A stretch of 63,923 nucleotides of DNA from Bacteroidales bacterium (GCA_024400305.1 JAKSMX010000015.1:1-63923); one strand, 5' to 3'; shown: positions 18,015-27,237, counted from the stretch's first letter. The notes: generated by a model from the letters alone, not told the origin. Numbers and translations: made by a program.

Positions 18015-20075
18015 TCATAGTTTCACTTTAAGCATCTCGCCGTTTTTGCAGGAATACTTTATGATTTTTCCGTTGCCGCTGATTATTTCGATGTTTATTT
18101 TCTTTCCGTTTCGTCTGACATTAATGCTGAAGTCATCGCCAAAAGCGCGTATATGCTTGAGGTTCATTTCGTTCCAGTCTTCAGGAAGCCGCGGGGTCAG
18201 ATCAAACGTCTTGAATCCTGTCGGCCTTATCCCGAAGAGACCCTCGGTGATGACACGGCAGTAAAGTCCGCTTTCGGCTGATAGGTGACGTTGCGAGCCT
18301 TCCGGAAACGCTTCGATGGGATAAGGGACGTGCTCACCGAGAAGCCGGCGGCTGGAATAATAGTTGAGATATTTGGTGGCGCGGTCGGTGGCGCCGGCTA
18401 TGTACGCACCACGCATCGCATAAAGCGTCGAACGGTCCCAATACGTCACGTCGCCCTGTTCGGTAAGCAATCCGTCGTCATGCCACAAGTAATCGCTGAA
18501 AAGGGCGTCGAGCGTGCCGTCGGCGCGGTCCAAGATGTTTACTGTCAATGGGATGCAGATCCATGAACGCAGAAGCATGCAACTGTCATAATATCTGTAG
18601 GTGTGGAATCCGTATAAGTCGGCACCAAAATAAACCTCAACAGCTGTTTTAAGTATCGCTGCCTCGATTTGATAGTCAGCGAGTTTTTGTTTGTCTTTTT
18701 TCAGTTCTTTTCCGAGATATGTTGCGGAGATGAGCGCGTCGTAGTAGAGCGACGAGGTGCAGAGATTAGCGTTTCCTGAAGGGAAGCGTCCTTCGAGTTC
18801 GTCGGAGTCGGATGTGACGACGCCATCGGCGTTGAGTTTGCGGTGACAGTATTCGAGGCACCATTCTATCAGCGGCCACAGCTGTTCGGCTTCGGCTTTG
18901 TCACCTCGTGCGAGGGCGTAGCGTGCGGCTCCGTAGGCTATCATCGCCGCGTCGCCGCGGTCACCGGCGCCGTTCCAGATGTCGGTCCCTTCCGCGATGA
19001 TCGAACTTGGAATGGCCTCGTAATCGTCGTTCATGAAACGCGCGAAATGCATGTAGGCGTTGAAAGCACTCTCGTTGCCGATGTCATAGCCGAGGAACGG
19101 GAAGAACGGATTGATGTATTCGGCCTGGTCGTTGGCCCATATTGCAGCATAATACGACTCGCCGCCGGGTCCGTGCATCATGCCGCCTTTGGTTTTGTAG
19201 ATGCTTTCAGCGGCCCGAATTTTGGCAAATGCAAACTCGTTGTTGATGACGGAGTCGGGAGTCTCGAGAACCAAATTCTCCTGAAAACCGTCCTTGACGA
19301 GAGCTGTTCTTCGGTTGAACTCTTCGGCGCAGAATTTTGGATTTCTCTGTTTTTCAATTCCATTAAAACTCTTACGGCCGGCACTGAAGATGACCCAGAA
19401 TGTCAAGGTTTCGTCTTCCTGAAGGATGAAATTCCCGCTGCCGACTATTTCACTTTCAATGATATACGAGCCTTCAACACCTTTTGCAGGGTCGGTGGCA
19501 TAGGATTGATGGAACTCCGGAATCATGACGGAAACATTCCTTGGATTTTCATTCGTTTTCGTTGACCGCGCGGGGTTTTTCATCTCGTATCTTTCAATGA
19601 GAAGGGCGTTTTCCGTCGAAGGAAATATGGTTCGTGTCATCTCTATTTCTGTGTCGCGCCATGAACGTGCCGCATTTTTGCGTTGGGTCGAAAAAACGCT
19701 TTTTACGGTTAGCATTCCGTTAAGTTCAAGATATTCAACGGTTTCGTCTTGCAAAGTCCTGCCATTGACGCTTATCATGCTTGTGATGTCGGTGGCGTTC
19801 CTGAACATCAGGCTGGCGTGTGTGTCGTTCGGAATCGTGCGGAGCATCGGAAAGACCAAAGACCTTTCTATTTTAAATTCAAAATTCTCGTCAACACCGT
19901 AGCGCAAGACAGTGGAAACCTGCTGCCCGCTCATCTCAATGTGGTCGAAGTGCGGAAGCCTGGAGTTTTCCACAGTCCAGCGAATCGTGCCGTTTTCAGT
20001 CATCTCCCAGCGATTTTGGGCATAAATATTTGAAAATAAAAGCGTTACAAACAAAAATACAATTCTCTTTTTCAT
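18015..20075 (-). CDS. Secreted six-hairpin glycosidase-like protein
   Basis: A 686-residue protein with a signal peptide (MKKRIVFLFVTLLFSNIYAQ). I chose this ATG because the longer frame to 20132 would run across the likely promoter element at 20092-20100. Residues about 20-290 look like a beta-sandwich lead domain. The rest is an (alpha/alpha)6-barrel, with AIWANDQAEYINPFFPFLG, EGTDIWNGAGDRGDAAMIAYG and ADGVVTSDSDELEGRFPSG, as in amylo-alpha-1,6-glucosidase, trehalase and rhamnosidase-like six-hairpin enzymes. Conserved acidic residues (WANDQAE, GAGDRGD) may be catalytic. It has no T9SS tail, so it probably stays in the periplasm. The glycoside hydrolase family and substrate are not resolved. 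Confidence 0.72.
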   Translation of the reverse strand: MKKRIVFLFVTLLFSNIYAQNRWEMTENGTIRWTVENSRLPHFDHIEMSGQQVSTVLRYGVDENFEFKIERSLVFPMLRTIPNDTHASLMFRNATDITSMISVNGRTLQDETVEYLELNGMLTVKSVFSTQRKNAARSWRDTEIEMTRTIFPSTENALLIERYEMKNPARSTKTNENPRNVSVMIPEFHQSYATDPAKGVEGSYIIESEIVGSGNFILQEDETLTFWVIFSAGRKSFNGIEKQRNPKFCAEEFNRRTALVKDGFQENLVLETPDSVINNEFAFAKIRAAESIYKTKGGMMHGPGGESYYAAIWANDQAEYINPFFPFLGYDIGNESAFNAYMHFARFMNDDYEAIPSSIIAEGTDIWNGAGDRGDAAMIAYGAARYALARGDKAEAEQLWPLIEWCLEYCHRKLNADGVVTSDSDELEGRFPSGNANLCTSSLYYDALISATYLGKELKKDKQKLADYQIEAAILKTAVEVYFGADLYGFHTYRYYDSCMLLRSWICIPLTVNILDRADGTLDALFSDYLWHDDGLLTEQGDVTYWDRSTLYAMRGAYIAGATDRATKYLNYYSSRRLLGEHVPYPIEAFPEGSQRHLSAESGLYCRVITEGLFGIRPTGFKTFDLTPRLPEDWNEMNLKHIRAFGDDFSINVRRNGKKINIEIISGNGKIIKYSCKNGEMLKVKL

Positions 20076-20091
20076 CTGAAATAAATTTTCC

Positions 20092-20100
20092 ACAAAAGTA
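20092..20100 (-). promoter_or_regulatory. -7 element for the glycosidase gene
   Basis: Reads TACTTTTGT on the minus strand, 16 bases before the chosen start at 20075. It supports that start over an upstream one. Confidence 0.5.
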
Positions 20101-20121
20101 CGAATATTTCTGAAAAAGAAG

Positions 20122-20130
20122 TAACTTTGC
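20122..20130 (+). promoter_or_regulatory. -7 element for the adhesin-like gene
   Basis: Reads TAACTTTGC, 39 bases before the start at 20170, and divergent from the glycosidase promoter. Confidence 0.6.
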
Positions 20131-20169
20131 AACCCAAACGTAAAGAATATTAATTTAAAAAATCACTAA

Positions 20170-21939
20170 ATGAAAAAATTTTATCTGTTAATCACAATGG
20201 CGGTTTTCAGTTTTTTGAGCATGAAAGCCCAGATTGAAGCCCCTGAGAATCTTCACGTATCACCGACAGGCTGGGTGCAGTGGACCAGCAACGCAAACAT
20301 CGAACAGCCCGAATACGGCGAGACATTCTTCTATCCTTTCAATTTACCCACTCTCGCCGGCTGGACTTTGATTGACGGCAACAATGACGGCAGAAACTGG
20401 GTGGTCGGTTATGACCCGTTCGGAGGAGTCGGCGAATATTGCGCCTCATCAGCGTCAACCGACGGCTACACGTCATACGGCACCGACGACTATTTGGTTT
20501 CGCCGCAGGTACTTATCGGCAAGAAATCAGTTTTGACTTACGAGATAACGAGCCACTGGAGCAGCCCGCGCGACCATTACGGAGTCGCCATTTCAACAGG
20601 AAGCCCGACAGACCCTGACGATTTCACGGTCATCTTCCACGGAGTCGCGGCTCACGGATGGCAGACGAAGACCATTGACCTCGGCGAATACGCCGGCCGC
20701 TATGTCTATATCGCATTCCGCCATTACGAGGCTGACGGTTTTAAGATTGACCTTAAGAACGTCCAACTCGGAAATGATACAAAGAGAGATTTCATCGGCT
20801 TCAATATCAAGCTCAATGACGAGATTGTGGCTCAGAACGTTGCCGACTGCTATTTTCAGCTTGAAACAAACAACCTCGTTGAAGGTCAGACATATACGAC
20901 TTCGGTCCAGACTGTTTTCGATGAAGGTCAGAGCGACTGGACGACATTCGAGTGGACATACGCATCATGCGACAACTTCGATGGTTATGAATCAGTTGAG
21001 GTTGAACACATGGGAAACGATGTCGCTGTGACTTGGGAAACCGAGGAACTTGACGGGACGTATCTGTATTACGATGACGGCACTAATGAGGAAGGCATCG
21101 GTTTAGGTTCAGGCACCCCGATCTACTGGGCGATTCATATCCCGGCGGCAAGCCTTTCACCTTATATCAATTACAGAGCCACGAAAGTTGCGATGTTCGA
21201 CTATGAAGGACACCGCGGCAAAATCATGATTTACCAGGGCGATGAGACAACACCGGAGAACCTGCTTTACACCCAGAATTACATAACAACAGGTTGCGGC
21301 CAATATATTGACATCCCGTTTGACGAGTATGTCGCCATCGACAACACAAGAGGCGTTTGGTTCGTGATGCTGAGTCTCACAGGCGCTTATCCCGCCCCTA
21401 TCGGACCGAACACCGGCGACCCGTACGGACGTCTCTATTCTGACAACGGCACTGACTGGTACGACCTCGCCGCCAACGGCGCCGACAACTCATTCAACCT
21501 GCGCGGTTACATCGAAGAAAACAACGGCGTTCTCGGCACTATGGTGTTCAAAAACGGCGTCTGCCTGACACCGAAACCGATTCACGGCAACGCTTTCATC
21601 GATGAAGACGCAAAAGGCGAATATGAATATTGCATCAGAAAAGTCTATTCATTCGACACCAACGACCCTGAAAGATTTGCGATGTCATGCCCGACATGCG
21701 CCACGATTCAGGATGTGGTCGAGGTGTCTGAAAACATCATCGGCGTTTATCCGAACCCGGCATCGGAGACAATCACAATCGAAGGCGTGGAGGTTGAAAA
21801 CATTGTCGTTTACAACTCACTCGGCCAGCTTGTCGAGAAACTCGAATCAACACAATACGTTGACGTAAGAAATTACACATCAGGCATTTACACGATGGTA
21901 ATCAACGGCAGCGAGAATGTGAGATTCGTTGTGAGATAA
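20170..21939 (+). CDS. Secreted adhesin-like protein with T9SS sorting domain
   Basis: A 589-residue exoprotein. The signal peptide ends near SMKAQ (about residue 20). Residues about 45-200 form a choice-of-anchor J (cleaved adhesin) domain, with LAGWTLIDGNNDGRNW, DDYLVSPQV and YVYIAFRHYEADGFK. Fibronectin-like and jelly-roll-like segments follow. The tail from IIGVYPNPASETITI to VRFVVR is a T9SS type A sorting domain. Cleaved adhesin domains occur in gingipain haemagglutinin regions and bind surface ligands; the partner here is unknown. It stands alone between divergent and downstream promoters. Confidence 0.85.
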   Translation: MKKFYLLITMAVFSFLSMKAQIEAPENLHVSPTGWVQWTSNANIEQPEYGETFFYPFNLPTLAGWTLIDGNNDGRNWVVGYDPFGGVGEYCASSASTDGYTSYGTDDYLVSPQVLIGKKSVLTYEITSHWSSPRDHYGVAISTGSPTDPDDFTVIFHGVAAHGWQTKTIDLGEYAGRYVYIAFRHYEADGFKIDLKNVQLGNDTKRDFIGFNIKLNDEIVAQNVADCYFQLETNNLVEGQTYTTSVQTVFDEGQSDWTTFEWTYASCDNFDGYESVEVEHMGNDVAVTWETEELDGTYLYYDDGTNEEGIGLGSGTPIYWAIHIPAASLSPYINYRATKVAMFDYEGHRGKIMIYQGDETTPENLLYTQNYITTGCGQYIDIPFDEYVAIDNTRGVWFVMLSLTGAYPAPIGPNTGDPYGRLYSDNGTDWYDLAANGADNSFNLRGYIEENNGVLGTMVFKNGVCLTPKPIHGNAFIDEDAKGEYEYCIRKVYSFDTNDPERFAMSCPTCATIQDVVEVSENIIGVYPNPASETITIEGVEVENIVVYNSLGQLVEKLESTQYVDVRNYTSGIYTMVINGSENVRFVVR

Positions 21940-21949
21940 CAGAAAAGAA

Positions 21950-21975
21950 GAGAACCGCATAGCGATTCCATATCC
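21950..21975. repeat. Short palindromic interspersed repeat, copy 2
   Basis: The reverse complement reads GGATATGGAATCGCTATGCGG then TTCTC and matches 11131-11156 at 24 of 26 bases. It lies 10 bases after the stop of the adhesin-like gene and directly against a long hairpin. Confidence 0.7.
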
Positions 21976-22010
21976 AATAGTGCAAATCGACACCGTCGCT
22001 TTGCACTATT
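21976..22010 (+). terminator. Long perfect hairpin after the adhesin-like gene
   Basis: An 11-bp perfect stem AATAGTGCAAA/TTTGCACTATT encloses a 13-base loop with an inner CGA/TCG pairing. The T-run is weak (TATTGTTGTT), so it is a probable but not textbook terminator. Confidence 0.55.
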
Positions 22011-22050
22011 GTTGTTCATACAAAAAAGCTTAAAACAAGGCTAAAATCCT

Positions 22051-22098
22051 GTGAAGTGAACCCTAAAGGTTGGAAAAAACCTTTGGGGTTCATTTCAC
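22051..22098. repeat. 48-base near-perfect palindrome
   Basis: Arms of 21 bases (22051-22071 and 22078-22098) pair through their whole length, with two sites that become G-U wobbles in RNA, around a GGAAAA loop. There is no T-run after it. The arm core TGAACCCYAAAGGTT resembles ends of some IS3-type elements, so a tiny non-coding mobile remnant (MITE-like) is possible, as is a transcript-processing hairpin. Confidence 0.7.
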
Positions 22099-22170
22099 AT
22101 TACAGGTTTGATGCTTTTTCAGCCTTCTAATTTATAGCCGCAAAAATAGGGAAGTTTTTCAAAAAATCAC

Positions 22171-22179
22171 TACCTTTGC
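22171..22179 (+). promoter_or_regulatory. -7 element of recG
   Basis: Reads TACCTTTGC, 16 bases before the recG start. Confidence 0.6.
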
Positions 22180-22195
22180 AGAAATTTTTCCGCGA

Positions 22196-24298
22196 ATGGT
22201 TGACCTTCTGCAAACGAAAATAGAATACCTCAAGGGTGTCGGGCCGAAACGCGCCGAGCTTCTCAACAAAGAACTCGGAATCTTCACGTTCCACGACCTG
22301 CTCGACTATTTCCCGTTCAGGTATATCGACCGCTCGCAGATCCACAAAGTGCGCGACATCTGCGACGACAGCGTCTATTATCAATTAGTCGGGACCGTCG
22401 GCAACCTCAAGGAATTCGGACAGCCGCGCACCACGCGCATCACTGCAACCTTCACCGACGACAGCGGTTCGATAGAACTCGTGTGGTTCAAAGGCCTGAA
22501 ATGGATAAAGACACGTTTCCAGCCGGGGAAGAAATATCTCATCTTCGGCAAGGCGGGCGTCTTCAACAACCGATTCAGCTTCACCCACCCCGATGTGGAG
22601 GATTACGACCCCAACGACGTGGTGGCTGGCGAGGCACTCCAAGGTGTCTATAACACCACCGAGAAGATGAAAAACGCCGGACTCGGCACGAAACAGCTCG
22701 CTAAAATCATCAAGAACTGCGTGCTGCAATCGTGCGACCACATCCAAGAGGTGCTGCCGGAAAGCCTCGTCATACAAGACAAGCTGATGCCGCGCAAGGA
22801 GGCGTATTACAAGATACACCTCCCGTCAAACAGCCGCGACATACAGCAGGCGACGCTGCGGATGAAATACGAGGAGCATTTCTTCTTCCAGATGCGTCTC
22901 CTGATTCATAAGAAAGACCGCGAGAAAAACACGCAAAGCGTTGTGTTCCAGAACATCGGCGACTATTTCAACACCTTTTACAAAGAGCACCTCCCCTTCC
23001 CGCTCACCGAAGCGCAGAAACGCGTCATCCGCGAGATACGCGCCGACCTGAAGAGCGGTCACCAGATGAACCGCCTGCTCCAGGGCGACGTGGGAAGCGG
23101 CAAGACCATCGTCGCGCTGATGGTCATGCTCATCGCACTCGACAACGGATTCCAGGCCGCACTCATGGCACCGACCGAGATCCTCGCCACACAGCATCTC
23201 GAAACGATACGCCGGCAGCTCGAAGGCATGGACGTCCACATGGCACTGCTCACCGGCTCGACGAAGAACTCGGAACGCCGGCAGATTCTCGCCGACCTCG
23301 CCTCCGGAGACCTCCAGATAATAATAGGAACCCACGCTCTCATCGAAGACACAGTGAAATTCAAGAACTTGGGTCTCTGCATCATCGACGAGCAGCACCG
23401 TTTCGGCGTGGCGCAGCGCGCCTCGTTCTGGGACAAGACACCATATCCGCCGCACACATTAGTGATGACAGCCACCCCGATTCCGCGAACCCTCGCGATG
23501 ACCGAATACGGCGACCTCGATGTGTCGAAAATCGACGAGCTGCCGCCAGGACGGAAACCCGTGAAGACCATTCACGCCTTTCAGGAACAACGGCTCTCGA
23601 TCATCGGATTCATGAAGAGACAGATCGCCGAAGGCCGCCAGATTTATGTCGTCTATCCATTAATAAAGGAATCGGAGAAGATGGATCTCATCAACCTTCA
23701 GGAGGGTTACGATGCGATGTGCCGCGACTTCCCAGAGCCGCCGTATCACATCTGCATAGTCCACGGACAGATGAAACCCGACGACAAGGACTGGGAGATG
23801 CAGCGTTTCGTCCGCGGCGAGGCGCAGATCATGGTGGCGACAACGGTGATTGAGGTCGGGGTCAACGTGCCTAACGCCTCCGTCATGATCATCGAGAACG
23901 CCAACAGGTTCGGGCTTTCGCAGCTGCACCAGCTCAGGGGACGCGTCGGACGCGGCGCCGACCAGTCGTATTGCGTGCTGATCACCGACCACAAACTCAC
24001 CGGCGAAGGCAAGAAACGCATGGAAACCATGGTGCGCACCAACGACGGGTTCGAGATCGCCGAAGCCGACCTCCAGCTCCGCGGACCAGGCGAGACACAA
24101 GGCACACGGCAGTCGGGACAAATCGAGATGAAAATCGGCGACTTCCAGCACGACGAACCGATAATAAGACACACAAGAAAAATGGTTAACCTTCTCCTCG
24201 ACAACGACCCTACTCTCTCAAAACCAGAACATTACGCCACGAAGATATACTTCGCCAAAATGTTTGAACGAGACTTCGACTGGAGCCGGATCGGTTGA
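22196..24298 (+). CDS. recG: ATP-dependent DNA helicase RecG
   Basis: A 700-residue branch-migration helicase that remodels stalled forks and Holliday junctions. It has the N-terminal wedge/OB domain (LKGVGPKRAELLNKELGI at about 12-30, then the OB fold to about 160). Walker A is GDVGSGKTIVA (about 298) and the Walker B variant is IIDEQHRFGVAQR (about 396). VMTATPIPRTLAMTEYGDLD and QLRGRVGRG are the later helicase motifs. Its length is normal for the family. It has its own promoter. The M28 gene follows 49 bases later with a separate promoter. Confidence 0.96.
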   Translation: MVDLLQTKIEYLKGVGPKRAELLNKELGIFTFHDLLDYFPFRYIDRSQIHKVRDICDDSVYYQLVGTVGNLKEFGQPRTTRITATFTDDSGSIELVWFKGLKWIKTRFQPGKKYLIFGKAGVFNNRFSFTHPDVEDYDPNDVVAGEALQGVYNTTEKMKNAGLGTKQLAKIIKNCVLQSCDHIQEVLPESLVIQDKLMPRKEAYYKIHLPSNSRDIQQATLRMKYEEHFFFQMRLLIHKKDREKNTQSVVFQNIGDYFNTFYKEHLPFPLTEAQKRVIREIRADLKSGHQMNRLLQGDVGSGKTIVALMVMLIALDNGFQAALMAPTEILATQHLETIRRQLEGMDVHMALLTGSTKNSERRQILADLASGDLQIIIGTHALIEDTVKFKNLGLCIIDEQHRFGVAQRASFWDKTPYPPHTLVMTATPIPRTLAMTEYGDLDVSKIDELPPGRKPVKTIHAFQEQRLSIIGFMKRQIAEGRQIYVVYPLIKESEKMDLINLQEGYDAMCRDFPEPPYHICIVHGQMKPDDKDWEMQRFVRGEAQIMVATTVIEVGVNVPNASVMIIENANRFGLSQLHQLRGRVGRGADQSYCVLITDHKLTGEGKKRMETMVRTNDGFEIAEADLQLRGPGETQGTRQSGQIEMKIGDFQHDEPIIRHTRKMVNLLLDNDPTLSKPEHYATKIYFAKMFERDFDWSRIG

Positions 24299-24309
24299 GA
24301 GAAAATCAC

Positions 24310-24318
24310 TATTTTTGC
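24310..24318 (+). promoter_or_regulatory. -7 element of the M28 peptidase gene
   Basis: Reads TATTTTTGC, 29 bases before the ATG at 24348. It argues against an upstream start inside recG. Confidence 0.6.
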
Positions 24319-24347
24319 AGAAATTTGAACATTTAAATTATATACAA

Positions 24348-26177
24348 ATGAAGAAAACACTTACACTTATCGCCTTGATGTTTTTAACGGCACTGGCGTT
24401 TTCACAGAAATTCGTGATAATCAACGTTGACAACCTGAAAGACACGCAAAGATTGTCCGGCAACCCGAATCTAAAAATCCATTATTACAATGACGATTTC
24501 GTCCTTGCAACAACATCAGACGGTTTTGACAACGCTCAAAATGACGTCACCGTCCTCGACAACGAAGCATTCGCAGGCAATGACGCTTATTACATCGTCT
24601 ATTGCGACAAGGAAAACCAGGATTCATACATTTCAAATGTTAAAGAAAATTTACAAGTCCTTTACAGAAATGACAATTTGTTGATTGTGAAATCTATCGG
24701 AGGGACCGCGATGCCGTTCAAGAACGACGGTGTCGTCGCTGTTTTTGACAAAGAGGCGAAACTTCCTGTCGTGACGCGCGACTATCCTGTCATCACCGAA
24801 GAGAATCCTGTCATCCGCGAGATGATGAATCAGGTGAATATGGACTCACTTGAGGCGACGGTCCAGTTCCTGCAGGACTACGGCGAGCGAAAGTTCAACG
24901 GCACACACATCGCGCAGGCGAGAGAGTGGGTCAAAGGCAAGATGGAAGCTCTCGGACTTGAAACCGAGGTTCAGGAATTTCACGTGAGTTCGTGGATGGG
25001 CAGTGCGACATGCCACAATCTCATTGGCATTCAACGCGGTACGCTTTACCCCGACACATACGTCATCTGCGGCAGCCACTACGATTCGTTCTCATATTAT
25101 GGATTGTGCCCCGGTGCCGACGACAACGCGACAGGCACGGCGGCCGTCCTCGAAAGCGCAAGAATCCTGACACAATACGAATTTGAATATTCAATTATTT
25201 ACTGCGTCTTTTCGGCAGAGGAATGCGGCCTTTACGGAAGCGAGGCCTACGCCGACCGCTGCGCAAGCGAAGGCATGGAGATCCTCGGATATTTCAACAA
25301 CGACATGAACGGCTATCTCAACCCCGGCGATGAAATCCACATCGATTGCATCTACCCGAACTCGGTTGAGCCGATAGGTGCGTATTACATGAATGTCGGA
25401 AGCGTATATTTCCCCGATATGCAGATCCAGCACGTGAACCTTGACTACGGCGACAGCGACCACACCTCGTTCAACAACGTCGGCTACATGGGCATCTATC
25501 CATTTGAAGATGTGAACCATGAAAGCCCGTATATCCACACTTCAGAAGACCTTATCGGCAACAGTGCCAACAGTTTCGAGATGTCGCAGCGTTACACGCA
25601 GATGAACATAGGCTGCCTTACAGAACTCGCAAACCCGACCGGCGGGGCACCTGTCGTCGCCTGCAACGCACCACGGAATTTCTTTATTGATTACCCGACC
25701 GGCAAGGAAATGACATCTTTGGCGCTTCTCTGGCAAGCACCTGAAGAAGGCTCAACCGGAGACCTCACCCGCTACGATGTCTATCGCGACATGAATTTAA
25801 TTGCTTCTTTGGAAGATGAATTGGAATATCTTGACACAATCACTGTCGGTGCGACGGCTTTATATCATGTTGTTGCTGTCTATAGCGACGGATGCGAGGC
25901 TTCGACCGACACGCTTGTTGGAGTAGGAATCCCTGACGGCGTCGAGGAGAATTGTGAAAATATCTTTGCAATCTATCCTAATCCCGCGACGGAAATGTTA
26001 ACAATCATTAACAATTCAAACTTCAACACGGAAGTTGAGATTGTCAACATGGTCGGGCAGTTTGTGAAGAGATTTGAAATTATTGATAAAAAAGAATTGA
26101 ATATCAGCGATTTGGAAAGCGGCGTTTATTTTGTGAAAATGAACGGAGCTTCAACGAAATTCATGGTTAAGCGATAA
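24348..26177 (+). CDS. Secreted M28 zinc aminopeptidase, T9SS cargo
   Basis: A 609-residue exopeptidase. I placed the start at MKKTLTLIALMFLTALAFSQ, a clear signal peptide downstream of the promoter. The catalytic M28 domain (about 165-420) shows its metal ligands: His244 in GSHYDS, Asp258/259 in GADDN, Glu291/292 in SAEECGL, Asp319 in NNDM and His372 in SDHTSF. A fibronectin type III-like domain (about 440-540) follows. The tail from IYPNPATEMLTI to KFMVKR is a T9SS type A sorting domain. It probably trims peptides at the cell surface, alongside the C25 protease. Confidence 0.9.
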   Translation: MKKTLTLIALMFLTALAFSQKFVIINVDNLKDTQRLSGNPNLKIHYYNDDFVLATTSDGFDNAQNDVTVLDNEAFAGNDAYYIVYCDKENQDSYISNVKENLQVLYRNDNLLIVKSIGGTAMPFKNDGVVAVFDKEAKLPVVTRDYPVITEENPVIREMMNQVNMDSLEATVQFLQDYGERKFNGTHIAQAREWVKGKMEALGLETEVQEFHVSSWMGSATCHNLIGIQRGTLYPDTYVICGSHYDSFSYYGLCPGADDNATGTAAVLESARILTQYEFEYSIIYCVFSAEECGLYGSEAYADRCASEGMEILGYFNNDMNGYLNPGDEIHIDCIYPNSVEPIGAYYMNVGSVYFPDMQIQHVNLDYGDSDHTSFNNVGYMGIYPFEDVNHESPYIHTSEDLIGNSANSFEMSQRYTQMNIGCLTELANPTGGAPVVACNAPRNFFIDYPTGKEMTSLALLWQAPEEGSTGDLTRYDVYRDMNLIASLEDELEYLDTITVGATALYHVVAVYSDGCEASTDTLVGVGIPDGVEENCENIFAIYPNPATEMLTIINNSNFNTEVEIVNMVGQFVKRFEIIDKKELNISDLESGVYFVKMNGASTKFMVKR

Positions 26178-26214
26178 AAGATGAGAGAGTAGAGATTAAC
26201 TCTCCACACTTAAC

Positions 26215-26249
26215 ACTAAAAAAACCCCACCTTTACACGAAAGGCGGGG
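26215..26249 (-). terminator. Minus-strand intrinsic terminator
   Basis: On the minus strand CCCCGCCTTT-CGTGTA-AAGGTGGGG is followed by seven T. The stem is 10 bp with one C-A mismatch. The plus strand has only a short A-run here, so it best serves leftward transcripts. Confidence 0.75.
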
Positions 26250-26289
26250 AAAAACAATATAAAGATTATGAAAAAAATTTCTTTTTTAA
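26216..26289 (-). ncRNA. Candidate small transcript, unidentified
   Basis: A promoter-like TATCTTTGC (26297-26305, minus strand) points at no gene and is followed about 50 bases later by a G/C-rich hairpin with a T-run. This would give a transcript of about 70-75 nt. The only evidence is this promoter-terminator pair, and no family is recognised. It sits between convergent M28 and rpmF genes. Confidence 0.25.
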
Positions 26290-26296
26290 TTTCGCT

Positions 26297-26305
26297 GCAA
26301 AGATA
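26297..26305 (-). promoter_or_regulatory. Orphan -7 element
   Basis: Reads TATCTTTGC on the minus strand with no start codon or open frame downstream before the terminator at 26215-26249. Confidence 0.4.
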
Positions 26306-26396
26306 ACATCTTTTTTTTATTCCGCAATGAATTTTTTGAAAATATTGCTGTTTTGCAGCTTTTTACCTCGTAACATTTCATTATTCAAAAGGCGAC

Positions 26397-26444
26397 AAAG
26401 ATTCATTTCATCAGGGAATCGCTTCCCCGATGAATCAAATCTTT
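26397..26444. terminator. Imperfect hairpin after rpmF
   Basis: TTCATCAGGGAA (26407-26418) pairs with TTCCCCGATGAA (26423-26434) with one mismatch, extended by AAAGATT against AATC/AAATCTTT outside. It lies 23 bases past the rpmF stop and may terminate the rpmF operon; the T-run is weak. Confidence 0.5.
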
Positions 26445-26466
26445 ATCAATCCGCCTTGTTCACGAT

Positions 26467-26655
26467 TTACTTCTTAGCGCCTTCCATGACGAGTTTCCCT
26501 TTGTAGTAAAGGTCGCCGTCAACATAGTATGCTCTGTGATATACGTGAATTGTGCCTGTTACCGGGCATGTTGCCAATGTCGGGCATTCTGCTTTGTAAT
26601 GAGTTCTTCTCTTAGCGCCTCTTGTATGAGACTGTCTTCGTTTTGGATGTGCCAT
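26467..26655 (-). CDS. rpmF: 50S ribosomal protein L32
   Basis: A 62-residue basic ribosomal protein of the large subunit. The N-terminus AHPKRRQSHTRGAKRRTH is the L32 signature. Two of the usual zinc cysteines are present (CPTLATCP); the second pair typical of zinc-binding L32 is missing, so this is a zinc-free or partial form. It lies 20 bases downstream of the DUF177 gene, the classic yceD-rpmF pairing. Confidence 0.96.
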   Translation of the reverse strand: MAHPKRRQSHTRGAKRRTHYKAECPTLATCPVTGTIHVYHRAYYVDGDLYYKGKLVMEGAKK

Positions 26656-26675
26656 TTTACACTATTTTTTAGTTA

Positions 26676-27212
26676 TTAATTATCTAATTTGTCTTTCAAT
26701 TGTTTCATCAAATCACTCCAGGCCGGATTGGTGTCGTTCTCCCCTTCATTTTCGTCTTCATCAGCACTGTACAACATATCCAACACTTCCTGATTGCAAT
26801 CGTTTTCGTTCTCATGAACGCGGTGAATCGGCAGCGACAAGATGATGTATTCATAAAACAGGTCGCCGAGGTCAAACTCATTGTCATTCTTTGATATGAA
26901 GATGACATCGTCGTCCTCTTCGCTGTTTTCGACTCCGTATTTCAGGAATATTTCGGCCGAACCTTCGACAGGCTGTTCATAGTCATCGCCGCATCTGTCG
27001 CACTGAAGAACAACTTTCCCTTCAAAATTCAGCGTCAAAATGAACATTGTCTCCAATTTTTCGACATCAAGATGAAGGTTTACAACACCATTCTGAACCT
27101 CGGAATAATCTCTTTTCCCGAAGAAACTGTCACCTATAACATATTGATATTCAGTATGTCCGAAGGCTAATCCAGTCAATGGAATTGTATATTCGTTCTC
27201 TTCTTTTCTCAT
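26676..27212 (-). CDS. DUF177/YceD-family protein
   Basis: A 178-residue acidic protein of the DUF177 family, which is widely paired with rpmF. In bacteria and plastids members affect 23S rRNA accumulation. The conserved zinc-like motif VLQCDRCGDDY lies near residues 63-73, and the second half is rich in Asp and Glu (GVENSEEDDDVIFISK, LGDLFYEYIILSLP). It is the first gene of a two-gene operon with rpmF, with a clean promoter at 27229-27237. Confidence 0.87.
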   Translation of the reverse strand: MRKEENEYTIPLTGLAFGHTEYQYVIGDSFFGKRDYSEVQNGVVNLHLDVEKLETMFILTLNFEGKVVLQCDRCGDDYEQPVEGSAEIFLKYGVENSEEDDDVIFISKNDNEFDLGDLFYEYIILSLPIHRVHENENDCNQEVLDMLYSADEDENEGENDTNPAWSDLMKQLKDKLDN

Positions 27213-27228
27213 AATACCAATTCGGGGT

Positions 27229-27237
27229 GCAAAGATA
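27229..27237 (-). promoter_or_regulatory. -7 element of the DUF177-rpmF operon
   Basis: Reads TATCTTTGC on the minus strand, 17 bases before the DUF177 start. Confidence 0.65.
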
